Assembly (NCBI GenBank): GCA_965232815.1
Contig: OZ247427.1
Location: 2,480,001-2,544,000 of the forward strand
Direction of reading: 5' to 3'
DNA length: 64,000 nucleotides
Origin: Bin87 sp026710825
Lineage (GTDB): Bacteria; Chloroflexota; Dehalococcoidia; Lucifugimonadales; UBA3495
Shown piece by piece: positions 1 through 9,213 of this stretch (position 1 is the first letter of the stretch; the number at the start of each line of letters is the position of its first letter). Below the pieces are notes generated by a model, which saw nothing but the letters and a program-made list of their open reading frames with translations, was not told the origin of the DNA and searched no databases. Made by a program: the position numbers and the translations under genes.

Positions 1-837
1 GTTGGACAGCAACTGCCCGTTATCCAGCGCGGAACTGTGGGGAGGAATCAGGAAGGTAAAATCGTTTATCGCCAGTACGTTACGGGAATTCCCCCAGGCG
101 ATCGGAGAAAGGCCAGCTCCGGATGCCTCAATGGACGACTCGGTGTTGCTGTCGGTGAACGCAATGCCGGCGGAGGGCGATTGGATGGACCCTGCGGTGT
201 AGAGGGCGATTTCATCCACGCCGGCCGTGATGCCGTCCGGCTGGAATTGCCGCACGAAAATATTCTGGAAATTCAGGTCGTTGTCGTGCTGGTTGTAAAG
301 GTAGTCGGGCCGGAAGTTGATGCCAAAACGTTCGGCCAGGGTATTCGAGCGATGAAACCGTGTCGGGTCGGCGATCAGGAGTAATTTCCCGCCCCTACCC
401 ACGAAATTCTCCACCAGATCAGCCTCGGCAGTCGTGTACGGATCCCGAGGCAGGATCACCATCAACGCGTCGGCTCGACGGAGTTTTTCCCCGAAGAGGG
501 ACAACCGCTCGGTTTCGCTAGTCAAGGTGTAATTTCCGACCAACTCGGTCGCATAGCCGTTGCCGGCAATTTTCGAAAGCAGTGTGACGAGCTCGTTGTC
601 CCGGAATGTATTCCTGTGGACTGCGTCGATGAGCACCAGACCGCTCGAAGATGCCCGTCCGATAGGGCTTATGACTTCGTTCGTTGGAAGGTCAGGGGGA
701 CTGGTTTCCGGATAGACCCGCTCCGCTGCAACCGGTGGGTCATAGCTGCTGAGGTTGAATATCAGGTACCCGCCTCCGAAGGCCAGGCCTGCGAAGACGA
801 TCAGTAGCCCCAGCGACGCCAGTAATCTAATAATCAT
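1..837 (-). CDS. Membrane-anchored DUF4350/GldG-like protein, C-terminus cut off by the window edge
   Basis: The reading frame is open from the ATG at 837 to base 1, giving 279 codons without a stop. The N-terminus has a hydrophobic segment at about residues 4-22, which predicts a membrane anchor with the rest outside. The following domain reads like the GldG/DUF4350 group, with stretches such as SSGLVLIDAVHRN, ADALMVILPRDPYT and GRGGKLLLIADPTRF. These are flavodoxin- or amidotransferase-like folds often found beside ABC export or membrane proteins. Later, LAINDFTFLIPP fits the same family. Its start overlaps the end of the S49 peptidase gene by 11 bases, so translation is probably coupled. 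The fold assignment is by eye; the function is unknown. Confidence 0.7.
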   Translation of the reverse strand, partial: MIIRLLASLGLLIVFAGLAFGGGYLIFNLSSYDPPVAAERVYPETSPPDLPTNEVISPIGRASSSGLVLIDAVHRNTFRDNELVTLLSKIAGNGYATELVGNYTLTSETERLSLFGEKLRRADALMVILPRDPYTTAEADLVENFVGRGGKLLLIADPTRFHRSNTLAERFGINFRPDYLYNQHDNDLNFQNIFVRQFQPDGITAGVDEIALYTAGSIQSPSAGIAFTDSNTESSIEASGAGLSPIAWGNSRNVLAINDFTFLIPPHSSALDNGQLLSN

Positions 838-1768
838 TGCCGGCGTACAAGTAATAGATGTTGGGTTTTTGGATATCCAACGGGAAATCCGGAAGCGGGT
901 TTTCCCGCTCTATGTTATCGATCAGCAGGGCTGGCAAAAGCTCCTCCCCGGTGGGTTCAATATCAAGCTCGGATCTGAATATGCGACGGGTTCGCTCGAT
1001 TGATGCACGCAGAACCTCGGCGTTGACGTCAACGGTGCCGTAGCTGGATATGCCTGCGAGTTCCGCCGCTTTTTCCATGGCGTCGCTGTCGCCGCCAATT
1101 TCGTCCACGATACCCAGCCTGGCGGCATCGACGCCGGCATACAGTCGCCCTTCGGTGAGTTCGGCTTTGGTAACGCGCAGCTTGTCTCCGCGTTCGCGGA
1201 TCACCATCTGGGCGAATGCGTCCTTGAGCTCGTCCGCGAGCCCAATCCAGTCCCGGCGAGACGATCCGTAGAGCTTGTGGGGACCGGTGACGACAATGCT
1301 CTCCGGCAGTGGCCGCGGGATTAAAGGACCCGCTATGGTGATGACGCCCACGTTGCCCACGAGCGAAGAGGTTTGGGCAAAGGTGTGATTGACGCCCATG
1401 GCCATCATGTAGCCGCCGCTCGCCACCAAGCCGTTCATGACCATCACCACCGGTTTTTCCGCACGGAGGTTGCTGGTCTCGATGTACAGCCGCTCGCTGG
1501 AGGCTGCGCCGCCGCCTGGCGAGGCGATACGAATCACGACGGCTTTGATGGAATCGTCCTGGCGGGCGTAATCAAGGTACTGAGTGATTACGTAGGCCGA
1601 ATCGTCAGTGATGACGGTGTACGGTATGTCGATGACGCCGATGTTGTGCTTGGTTGGGAACGTGTTGACCAGCACAAACGCCCCGATCACGATACCGATA
1701 ACAATCGCGGACGGGGCCAGGAAATACCAACTGGTGAGCGCCCGTAGGGGCGCGAGAAACCTGTTCAC
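827..1768 (-). CDS. S49 family (SppA-like) membrane serine peptidase
   Basis: The product is a 313-residue protein with one N-terminal membrane segment (about residues 17-35) and a ClpP/crotonase-type peptidase core. SPGGGA (residues 83-88) is the oxyanion strand motif. Ser117 in VASGGYMMA is the likely nucleophile, and Lys165 in GPHKLYGSSRR the likely general base. Their spacing matches the Ser-Lys dyad of Bacillus-type SppA. SppA enzymes digest signal peptides and small membrane proteins on the outer face of the membrane. The start is the GTG at 1768, preceded by an AAGGTG-like ribosome site. The next gene overlaps its stop. This is a short, single-domain SppA rather than the double-length E. 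coli form. Confidence 0.88.
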   Translation of the reverse strand: MNRFLAPLRALTSWYFLAPSAIVIGIVIGAFVLVNTFPTKHNIGVIDIPYTVITDDSAYVITQYLDYARQDDSIKAVVIRIASPGGGAASSERLYIETSNLRAEKPVVMVMNGLVASGGYMMAMGVNHTFAQTSSLVGNVGVITIAGPLIPRPLPESIVVTGPHKLYGSSRRDWIGLADELKDAFAQMVIRERGDKLRVTKAELTEGRLYAGVDAARLGIVDEIGGDSDAMEKAAELAGISSYGTVDVNAEVLRASIERTRRIFRSELDIEPTGEELLPALLIDNIERENPLPDFPLDIQKPNIYYLYAGNDY

Positions 1769-1841
1769 CTTGCACCTTGGCTGGTTGAATTGGCGCGCAG
1801 ACTAATGAAACCGCACGCACATGTCAATCGAATTGTCTGAA

Positions 1842-1870
1842 TTGTGGAATCCTGATCCATTGGCTACAAT
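1842..1870 (+). promoter_or_regulatory. Candidate sigma-70 promoter for the MaoC/CoA transferase operon
   Basis: TTGTGG at 1842-1847 and TACAAT at 1865-1870 are separated by 17 bases. The predicted transcript starts near 1877, about 35 bases before the ATG at 1912. The -10 box matches consensus at five of six positions and the -35 at four. It was found by eye in the 143-bp gap between divergent genes. Confidence 0.5.
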
Positions 1871-1911
1871 CTTTGCGACCATCATACAACACTTGGAAAG
1901 GAGCATGCCCG

Positions 1912-2982
1912 ATGTCCGGCAGCCTGATCACAGACGAAATACGAGCCCTGGTCGGGCTGCAATCTGAACCCGAGAGGAACAGATTTCCAGTCAGCGCCGA
2001 AATGGCGTATGACGTTGCCGATGCGATAGAGGATTACAATCCCCTGTACGTTGACCCCGAGTACGCGGAGAGCAGCCGGTTCGGAAGCCTGCTGTGCCCA
2101 CCGCTGGCGGCCTGGAAGGACATAGCCCCGCCGATCGGGTATTTTGGCGCCGGTCAGGAATGGCATTTCGAGGTTCCCCTCCCGTTCAACAGTTACGGCC
2201 TCAACGGTGGCAGCGACTGGCAGTTTCTATCCCCCGTACGCGTGGGAAGTTGGGTGTCCCGCCAGTTCAGGATGCTGGACATATTCGAGAAACAGGGGCG
2301 TTCCGGCCCCCTGGTGTTCATCGTGCGCGAGGAAACTCAAACTGACCAACAGGGGCAGGAGTTGAGCCGGGCCAGGCGCGTGAGCATACACCGCGCGCTG
2401 CCCGCCGGAGAGCAACCGACGGACGTTGCGCAGGTCGCTGCGGACTTGACCACCGTGGCCGTGGCGCCGCCAAACCCCGAGGTGATTTTGTCCAAGCCGC
2501 AACCGGCAACGGTTGCCCAGCGCTACTTTGAAGACGTTGCCGTGGGGGACAGTTTGCCCGCAGTGGTGAAGGGCCCGATGACGACTACGCACCTGATCCG
2601 TTGGGCCGCCGCCAACGGTAACTACGCTCGCATTCATTGGGATTTGCCGTTTGCCCAGTTGCACCAGGGATTGCCCAACGTGGTCGTGAATGGTTCGCTG
2701 AAAAACCAGTACCTTGGTCAACTCCTGCTGGACTTTGCAGGAGAGGAGGGCTGGTTCAAGCGTTTCTACGTGGAACATCGCGGAATGGATTTCCCGGGGG
2801 ACACGTTGACGGCATCGGGCGCGGTCTCGGGAGTTCGGGAGATTGACGGGTACGGGCACGTTGACTGTACCGTTGTGTTGCAGAACGATCGGGGGAATCA
2901 GACCGCCGCCGGAACCGCCACGGTGATCCTACCGAAGCGCGGCCAGTCCCTGCCGCTGACCTGGGACGAGGAACCCTGGTGA
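1912..2982 (+). CDS. Double hot-dog MaoC-like acyl-CoA hydratase/dehydratase
   Basis: This 356-residue protein looks like two MaoC/FAS1-type hot-dog domains in tandem. An N-terminal degenerate half (about 20-170) contains YNPLYVDPEYA and FGSLLCPP. A second half starts near YFEDVAVGDSLP (about 208) and has the hydratase-like segment GNYARIHWDLPFA. In this fold the catalytic Asp/His pair usually lies in the second half. The likely role is hydration of an enoyl-CoA or dehydration of a 3-hydroxyacyl-CoA. The ATG at 1912 is chosen because AAAGGAG lies 8 bases upstream; an earlier in-frame start at 1873 has no such site. Its stop overlaps the next gene's start (TGATG), so the three genes form one operon with two CoA transferases. 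Confidence 0.85.
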   Translation: MSGSLITDEIRALVGLQSEPERNRFPVSAEMAYDVADAIEDYNPLYVDPEYAESSRFGSLLCPPLAAWKDIAPPIGYFGAGQEWHFEVPLPFNSYGLNGGSDWQFLSPVRVGSWVSRQFRMLDIFEKQGRSGPLVFIVREETQTDQQGQELSRARRVSIHRALPAGEQPTDVAQVAADLTTVAVAPPNPEVILSKPQPATVAQRYFEDVAVGDSLPAVVKGPMTTTHLIRWAAANGNYARIHWDLPFAQLHQGLPNVVVNGSLKNQYLGQLLLDFAGEEGWFKRFYVEHRGMDFPGDTLTASGAVSGVREIDGYGHVDCTVVLQNDRGNQTAAGTATVILPKRGQSLPLTWDEEPW

Positions 2983-4175
2983 TGCCGGGCCTGCTCGACG
3001 GCATCCGCGTGCTGGAATTGGGCGGCCATGTGTCCGCCCCTTTCTGCGCCAAGCAGCTGGCGGATTACGGGGCCGATGTCATCAAGGTTGAGCCACCGGG
3101 ATGGGGCGACGAGGCGCGGCGGATGGGCCCATTCGTGGGTGATGACCCGCATCCCGACAAAAGCATTCCGTTCCTTTACCTGAACACGAACAAGCGGGGC
3201 GTCACGCTCAATCCGGCCACGGTGTCCGGTGCGCGACTATTGTCGGAACTGCTGGATACCGCAGACGTCCTGGTCGAAAACTACCCGCCGGAAGGAAGAC
3301 CAACCCCGGAGCTTGAGGTCGCCCGGCTTGCGCGGGAGTATCCCAACCTGATCATCACGTCCATCACCCCGTTCGGACAGACCGGGCCGTACCGTAACCA
3401 TGCGGCGACCGACATTGTGGCGATGGCGATGAGCGGGTTGATGTACCACTCCGGCGACTCGGACCAGGAACCATTGCGGAATGCCCTGAACCAGTCTTTC
3501 TACGTGGCGGGCATCAACGGCGCGGTGGCGACCACGGCGGCATTGTTCCAGCGAATGTACACCGGGATGGGCCAGACGGTCGACGTTTCTGCCGTGGAGT
3601 GCCTGGCGTCCCACCTGGTGCAGGCTGTCCCGTATTACAGCTATATGGGCGCCATCAAGGGAAGGCGGCCCGTGCGGGGTTCGGGATTCGAGGAACTGAT
3701 GCCGGCCAGAGATGGCTACGTCATACCGTCGGTGCAAGGATCACAGCCGTGGTCCACGGTAGCCGACCTGATCGGCGTTTCGGAATTGCACGACGAGCGG
3801 TTCGCGTCCGGGTCCGGTCGAATCGAATTCGGTGAGGAAATTTACGAGTTGTTGATCCAGGGCCTGGCGGAATGGGATCGAAAAACTCTTCACCAGGCAT
3901 CCGGAGAGCGAAGACTGGTGTTCGGCATGGCGCAGGACGCCGGGGACCTGTATCAGTGCCCCCATCTGAGCGAGCGCGAATTCTATCGCATGGTGGATCA
4001 TCCGGTGGTCGGCGAGGCGCAATATCCCGGCATGGGGCCGAAGCTGTCCGGAATGGAATACGAAGTGAGGCGGCCCGCGCCGTTGCTGGGACAACATAAT
4101 CATGAAATATTCGGAGATGAGTTGGGCCGTACTGACGGAGAATTGTCCCAGCTCAGGGCCCTGGGGGTGATATGA
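2982..4175 (+). CDS. CaiB/BaiF family (class III) CoA transferase
   Basis: This is a single-domain family III CoA transferase of 397 residues, the normal length. It opens with LLDGIRVLELGGHVSAP and has ADVIKVEPPG (31-40), the CoA-binding strand of the family, then TADVLVENYPP. The position of the catalytic aspartate of formyl-CoA transferase, after GQTVDVS, is Glu206 here. An acid is therefore kept, although not Asp. Such enzymes move CoA between carboxylic acids. The ATG at 2982 overlaps the upstream stop; a GTG at 2979 is an alternative. The gene is followed by another CoA transferase with a 4-base overlap (ATGA), which suggests a hetero-oligomer or two coupled transfers. Confidence 0.92.
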   Translation: MPGLLDGIRVLELGGHVSAPFCAKQLADYGADVIKVEPPGWGDEARRMGPFVGDDPHPDKSIPFLYLNTNKRGVTLNPATVSGARLLSELLDTADVLVENYPPEGRPTPELEVARLAREYPNLIITSITPFGQTGPYRNHAATDIVAMAMSGLMYHSGDSDQEPLRNALNQSFYVAGINGAVATTAALFQRMYTGMGQTVDVSAVECLASHLVQAVPYYSYMGAIKGRRPVRGSGFEELMPARDGYVIPSVQGSQPWSTVADLIGVSELHDERFASGSGRIEFGEEIYELLIQGLAEWDRKTLHQASGERRLVFGMAQDAGDLYQCPHLSEREFYRMVDHPVVGEAQYPGMGPKLSGMEYEVRRPAPLLGQHNHEIFGDELGRTDGELSQLRALGVI

Positions 4176-5560
4176 CGCTGCCGTTGGACGGCATACGAGT
4201 GGTTGATCTGAGTCGGGTGTTCGCGATGCCGTACTGCGGCGCCTATCTCGCAGACCTGGGCGCAGAGGTCATCAAGGTTGACACGCACCACAACCAGTTC
4301 GTGGACACCACACGCACGCTCAATGGACCCTACCCGGACAACGAACCGGGCGAACTCTACTGGGAGCGCGGCGGCACGTTTCAAACGCTGAACCACGGCA
4401 AACTCAGCGTGACCCTGGATCTGCGTTCGGCCGAGGCATTGGAAGTGCTGCGCCAACTGGTGTCGGTATCCGATATCGTCCTGGAAAATTTCACGCCCCG
4501 GGTGATGCGCCGCTTCGGGTTGGATTACGCCAACCTCAAAGCCGTCAAACCTGACCTCATCATGGTATCCAACACGGGCTATGGACACTCCGGCCCATGG
4601 ACGGACTTCGGAGCCATGGCCACCGCTCTGGAACCGACCCACGGCACCGGGGCTTTCATGGGTTACCTCGACATCGATCCCGATGGGCGAACCGCGCCGG
4701 GCACCGTGCCCAACAAGATCGCCAACTCTTACACCGATTTCGTGGCCAGTTGGACGGCCCAGTTGGCCGTGATGGCCAGCCTCATCCACCGGGCTCGAAC
4801 GGGCCGGGGGATGTGGATCGACCTGGCGATGTACCAGGTTGGCGTGTCGTTCATCGGCGAGGGAGTCCTGGATTTCGCTTTCAATGGTCGTCGGGTTCGC
4901 CGCATGGGAAATCGGCACGAAACCATCGCCCCCCACGGTTGTTATCCGTGCTTGGGGAATGACCAATGGGTGGTGATTGCCCCCCGGGATGATGAGGAAT
5001 GGCGCGCGCTGTGCAACGTGATGGCGATGCCCGATCTGGCTGCTGATCCCCGATTCGCCGATCCTGCGGAGCGGCACCGCAATCAGGATGATCTGGACGC
5101 GATAATTTCCGGCTGGACATCGGGGCGCGACAAGTACCAAATCATGGATGCGCTGCAGAACTGCGGCGTGCCTTCCGGACCGGTCCTGGACGGTCGCGAC
5201 CTCCTGGCTGATCCCCACTTCAGAGCCCGGGGGTATTTCGAAACCGCGGAGCACAACACTGTAACGGGACTGGGTCGTCAGGAATATGTCAGCCGAGGCT
5301 GGAGAATGTCGGGCAACGATGTCCGAATCCAAAAGCCCGCTCCGATGCTGGGTGAAGACAACCAGCACGTGCTGTCCAGTATCCTTGGTATCAGTGAATC
5401 TGAGATTGGTGAATTGGAAGCGTCGGACGCCGTGGGCCAGAGTCTTGCCGGTGCGCAGACCCCGTCGGCCGTTCCGTTGGACCGCCAGGTCGAATTGGGC
5501 TGGACGGTGGCATACGACCAGGATTATCGAGAGCCGCAGCCTGCCCCAAAAACCGATTGA
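4172..5560 (+). CDS. CaiB/BaiF family CoA transferase, catalytic acid apparently replaced by Gln
   Basis: The protein has 462 residues, somewhat longer than the usual 390-410, with an extended C-terminus after about residue 410. Family motifs are clear: LPLDGIRVVDLSRVFAMPYC, AEVIKVD (31-37) and DIVLENFTPRVM. Where formyl-CoA transferase has its catalytic Asp, this protein reads WIDLAMYQV, placing Gln222 there. That makes it a possible non-catalytic partner of the preceding protein, whose equivalent residue is Glu. The start overlaps the upstream stop as ATGA. It is the last gene of the operon and converges on the minus-strand gene at 5646; a small AGCGC/GCGCT stem lies in the gap near 5595. 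Confidence 0.9.
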   Translation: MTLPLDGIRVVDLSRVFAMPYCGAYLADLGAEVIKVDTHHNQFVDTTRTLNGPYPDNEPGELYWERGGTFQTLNHGKLSVTLDLRSAEALEVLRQLVSVSDIVLENFTPRVMRRFGLDYANLKAVKPDLIMVSNTGYGHSGPWTDFGAMATALEPTHGTGAFMGYLDIDPDGRTAPGTVPNKIANSYTDFVASWTAQLAVMASLIHRARTGRGMWIDLAMYQVGVSFIGEGVLDFAFNGRRVRRMGNRHETIAPHGCYPCLGNDQWVVIAPRDDEEWRALCNVMAMPDLAADPRFADPAERHRNQDDLDAIISGWTSGRDKYQIMDALQNCGVPSGPVLDGRDLLADPHFRARGYFETAEHNTVTGLGRQEYVSRGWRMSGNDVRIQKPAPMLGEDNQHVLSSILGISESEIGELEASDAVGQSLAGAQTPSAVPLDRQVELGWTVAYDQDYREPQPAPKTD

Positions 5561-5645
5561 ACCGGCCGAATCTCCTAGTAAAGAACCGGATTAGCGCAAA
5601 GCGCTCAATCCCCGCCCGCGCGTCGTCGGACGCCAGCGCGCTGAT

Positions 5646-6629
5646 CTACTGCCCAGAAATGTCGGGCCCAAAGATCAGATCCTGCGGAGTCGGATAAGCG
5701 GCGTAGAGTTCCTCCCTGGCGTCGGCAAACTCCTCCATAGTCCAGGTTGGGACTCCCTCCATCACCCGCCGTACTTGACCGATGTTGTCGGCGAGCGGGT
5801 TGGGCAGTTGCACCGTGCGCTGGGGGTCGAATGATGTTCCGTCGTAGATCAGGAACACCATCCGGTCTTGCGCCGCCAGTATTTCCAGCTCCTCAAAACC
5901 CTTGCCGTCGTCGGAGCAGGCGTTGATCCATGATTCGTACCAGGTGTCGCCCACCCGCGCGACCAGAGGCACCAGGTGCACGACGCCTATTTTGAACAAC
6001 CGCGCGTGCACCTCCACGCTCGGGGCATCCGGCAAACGGCGGATCGCCTCGGGAGTGTTCTGCACCAGGAAACAAACCTCGTGTGATGCGCCCGGCTCTT
6101 GAACTATTGCGGTCAGCATACCGCCGCCGGCTGCAAACAGAACCTCCAGAGGGCTCCCGAGGTTTTGCAGCCTGACCCCGTAGCCACGTATCTCCAGCCA
6201 GGTCCAGGCGACGCATTTCTCCAGATCCGCGATTTCGTGCGCCACTCGATCAGCGTCGGGACGGTTGCCAAGCAAACCGGAGCCCATGGCCTGCAGCCAC
6301 CCTCCGATGCTGGTCATCAGCATCGCCGGCGCTCCGTGGTCTTCGGGTGGCCGGAGAGTCATTTCCACTATTGGGAGGGTTCCCATCGAGCCGGTCCCGA
6401 ACGCGACACGGAGGGCGTCGGCGGAGGGCCGGTCCGGTATCTCGCTCGCTGTGATCCAGTAGTCGGTAGGGGGAATTGTTACCGACGACTCACCGGCGAG
6501 CGCACGTTGTAACAACGGAGTGAGCGTTTCGACGACGCTCCCAGCCACGGTGCTTTGGGCGACTTCTTCCTGATCGCCAGACTCGAGCGTGAGGCGACTA
6601 AGTACGGTGGTTTGTGCACGGTCGGGCAT
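5646..6629 (-). CDS. Unrecognised 327-residue soluble protein
   Basis: I do not recognise the family. The frame is preceded by GAGGAG 9 bases before the ATG, which supports it as real. There is no signal peptide, and only one mildly hydrophobic stretch around MLMTSIGGWLQAMGSGLLG. The N-terminus (about 1-60) is polar and could be helical. The rest alternates short beta-like segments (VEMTLRPP, WTWLEIRGYGVRLQNLG, EVCFLVQNTPEAI, VVHLVPLVARVGD) and ends in a Pro-rich tail. It lies 193 bases downstream of the kinase-regulator fusion on the same strand, and could be in its operon or a separate unit. No catalytic motif is visible. Confidence 0.55.
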   Translation of the reverse strand: MPDRAQTTVLSRLTLESGDQEEVAQSTVAGSVVETLTPLLQRALAGESSVTIPPTDYWITASEIPDRPSADALRVAFGTGSMGTLPIVEMTLRPPEDHGAPAMLMTSIGGWLQAMGSGLLGNRPDADRVAHEIADLEKCVAWTWLEIRGYGVRLQNLGSPLEVLFAAGGGMLTAIVQEPGASHEVCFLVQNTPEAIRRLPDAPSVEVHARLFKIGVVHLVPLVARVGDTWYESWINACSDDGKGFEELEILAAQDRMVFLIYDGTSFDPQRTVQLPNPLADNIGQVRRVMEGVPTWTMEEFADAREELYAAYPTPQDLIFGPDISGQ

Positions 6630-6822
6630 GGGGCGGCGCTCCTCGGGCGCATGCGGGATTCATCTGAGTGCGCACAGTGTACTCGCTCCGCGCGATTTGG
6701 GAATCTATACGCTCAGACCCGGGGATCGGCCAGCTTACGTTGCCGCAGTCGGCCGGCGGATATCGGCGACCGGTTGCCTGGGTCGCGACGTAGCGTGCGT
6801 GCCGGGACGCCGAGGCAGCAGT

Positions 6823-9213
6823 CTAGGGCTTCGCCATCCGGTAACCGGTCCCGTGCTCGGTGAAGATATACGACGGGTTCCGTGCGTTGTCGCCTAGCTT
6901 ATGCCTCAGCGACTTGATGTACGCCCTGAGCAACTGCGACTCGCCCGAGTATTCAGGACCCCAAACCCGGTGCAACAGTTCGTCCTGGGTCAACACGCGT
7001 CCGGCCTTGCTGGACAGTTCGTACAGCAGCTTGTACTCCGTCGCGGTCAGCTGTATCGGCGCGCCCTCCACAGCCAGGGTGTGGGCGCCATAGTCGACGG
7101 TCACGTGCCCTGCCGCATAACCGTTTGAAGGGTCGCTTGGGTGTACGCGGCCCCACCGCCGCAGGGTTGCGCGGATCCGGGCGATGAGTTCGCTGCCTGC
7201 GATCGGTTTGACCATGTAGCCGTCGGCGCCCATCTCCAGAGCCTGCACCGACCGCGATTCGTCCCACTGTCCCATGAGGGCAATGATGGGAACGTCATGG
7301 GACGTGAAAAGGCGGTGCATCAAATCAAGCCGCTCACGCCGGCCGTTGGCCAGATCGAACAGAATCAGGTGAGGTTGCGCGTCAACCATGAGTTTGTCCA
7401 GATGGTCATCATCAAACGCTTCGAGGATGGCGAAATCCGTGTTTGAGAGCGCCCGTCTTGTCGTGGCCACGCTTTGTGGATTGTCTCCGGCCACCAGGAT
7501 CCGAATTGGATCATCCCGAAGAGATCCATCCGCTTGCAACTGGCTGGCCCCGCCGGCATCGTCCTGCATGTCCTCAGCTATGGGAATGGTGAAAGAAAAC
7601 GTGGATCCGTGGCCGCAGTCGGAGGTGTCTGCCGTAAATCGTCCCCCGTGTGCTTCAACAAGTCCCCTGCAAATTGACAAAGCGAGACCGTCACCAAGGT
7701 AGGTCTTGATCCCATCGTCTCCGGCGGCGGAGCGCATCCGCTCCATCAACCCGGTCGGGTCGGCGGCATGCGCACGGGCGCTTTCGATCGAAATCGAAAA
7801 CGCCACATGCAGGTCCTCTTGCTCGGCCGTAACTGATACTGTAGATGCGTCCGATGCGAATTTGAACGCGTGGGCGAACACATCCCGTAGAACCTGCGAT
7901 ATTCGGTCCCTGTCGATCATCACGTTCGGCAGGTGTTCCGGAATCTCCTGGCGGACGTTGAAACCGGAGTGTTTTCGCCTGAATTCGCGCACACTGTCGG
8001 CCACCAAGCCGGCAACGTCGACCGATTGCGGCGACAACCTCAATGTGCCGGCGTCAATTTGAGTGAGATCGATCAAGCTGTTGATCTGGCCTCGCATTAG
8101 CTCCGATTGGTTGTCAATGATCTGCAACAGTTGGAGCGGTTCGGCATTGTTCAAAGGTTCGACGATGTCCGTAAGAGCCACTCTCGAGCCCTTGATCGTA
8201 GTGAGCGGCGTCCGGAGCTCGTGGCTCACCATCCCGAGGTACTCGGCCCTCATGCGCTCGGCGTCTTCGAGGAAGGCCATATCCTGCATTGCGACGACCA
8301 CCGACAGGATCTCACCGCGATCGGAGTAGATCGGCGCTGCGTTGATGAGCGTGTTGACTATTCGTCCGTCCGAAAAGTGCAGAGTTATTTCCTCACCCCG
8401 GACGATTTCGCCACTCTGCAAAACCTGGGTTGCCGGCCGGTCGCCGACCGGCAGTTCGCGGCCGTCAGCCCGGTACATGGTCACGTTTTCAAAAGTCTCT
8501 TGCCAAGTCATGGAGCTGGAACCAACCGCGCCACCGATTCGTTGGCATTCCTGGTTCGAAGTGAGGACTTCCCCGGTCCGGGCATCAAAGACCACCAAGC
8601 CTACCGGGGCGATTTTTACCAAAGCCCTCAAATCGGTCTTTATTTTGCGTTCTCGTTCGAATCTCAGGGAATTGGTGATCGCGGCGCCGGCGTGTTCCGC
8701 GAACCGCTGTATCAGTTCCTCGTCCAATTCCGTGAATTCCAGACCATCTCGCTTTTCGCCCAAGTAGACGTTGCCCAGATGTTGGTCTCCATTACGTAGT
8801 TGGACTCCCAGGAAAGTGGTCATGTGCGGGTGGTCGGCGGGCAGTCCGACCGATCTGGGATGACTGGAGATGTCGGCGACGCGCAGGGTCCCTTCAGTTT
8901 CGTTGAGGTACCCCAACAGCCCGTTGCCAACGGGAGGCGTGGTCATCTGTTCAAGCTGATGCACGTCAACGCCCGATGTTACCGTTTGCTGAATGCCTCC
9001 GAACTCATCAAGCAGCGCCAACACTCCGTATTGCGCACCCGTCAGGTAACACGCGCCGTCGGTGATTTCCTGCAAGACGTCGTCTATTTCCAGCGCCCGT
9101 GCAATTTTGAGATCGACTTCATTGAGACGCAGCAGTTGTTCAACGATTGAAGATCGGGTCTGGTCAGATAGATCGGCTTCTAACGAACCCGGTGAATTGA
9201 GCATAGATGACAT
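6823..9213 (-). CDS. GAF-PAS-histidine kinase fused to a receiver and an OmpR/PhoB-type DNA-binding domain
   Basis: One 796-residue chain carries a whole phosphorelay plus its output. A GAF domain spans about 25-185, a PAS domain about 195-315, and the HisKA helix pair has the phospho-acceptor His331 in SHELRTPLT. An ATPase-like domain follows (about 400-545), then a receiver (570-685) and a winged helix (about 700-796; LTATEYKLLYELSSKAGRV, LRAYIKSLRHKLG). No transmembrane segment is seen, so it should sense cytosolic signals. The ATP site looks eroded. The N-box Asn is His448 (VFAHAFKFA), no DxGxG G1 box is visible, and only the G2-like LGDGLALSICRG remains. The receiver keeps Asp620 and Lys669 but has Gly576 in the acidic pair and Met647 for the usual Thr. 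It is probably an atypical or phosphorylation-independent regulator. Confidence 0.88.
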   Translation of the reverse strand: MSSMLNSPGSLEADLSDQTRSSIVEQLLRLNEVDLKIARALEIDDVLQEITDGACYLTGAQYGVLALLDEFGGIQQTVTSGVDVHQLEQMTTPPVGNGLLGYLNETEGTLRVADISSHPRSVGLPADHPHMTTFLGVQLRNGDQHLGNVYLGEKRDGLEFTELDEELIQRFAEHAGAAITNSLRFERERKIKTDLRALVKIAPVGLVVFDARTGEVLTSNQECQRIGGAVGSSSMTWQETFENVTMYRADGRELPVGDRPATQVLQSGEIVRGEEITLHFSDGRIVNTLINAAPIYSDRGEILSVVVAMQDMAFLEDAERMRAEYLGMVSHELRTPLTTIKGSRVALTDIVEPLNNAEPLQLLQIIDNQSELMRGQINSLIDLTQIDAGTLRLSPQSVDVAGLVADSVREFRRKHSGFNVRQEIPEHLPNVMIDRDRISQVLRDVFAHAFKFASDASTVSVTAEQEDLHVAFSISIESARAHAADPTGLMERMRSAAGDDGIKTYLGDGLALSICRGLVEAHGGRFTADTSDCGHGSTFSFTIPIAEDMQDDAGGASQLQADGSLRDDPIRILVAGDNPQSVATTRRALSNTDFAILEAFDDDHLDKLMVDAQPHLILFDLANGRRERLDLMHRLFTSHDVPIIALMGQWDESRSVQALEMGADGYMVKPIAGSELIARIRATLRRWGRVHPSDPSNGYAAGHVTVDYGAHTLAVEGAPIQLTATEYKLLYELSSKAGRVLTQDELLHRVWGPEYSGESQLLRAYIKSLRHKLGDNARNPSYIFTEHGTGYRMAKP

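Noticed and set aside
4100..5368. A 422-residue minus-strand open frame
   Set aside because: It is antisense to an intact CoA transferase gene and has no recognisable domain or ribosome site.
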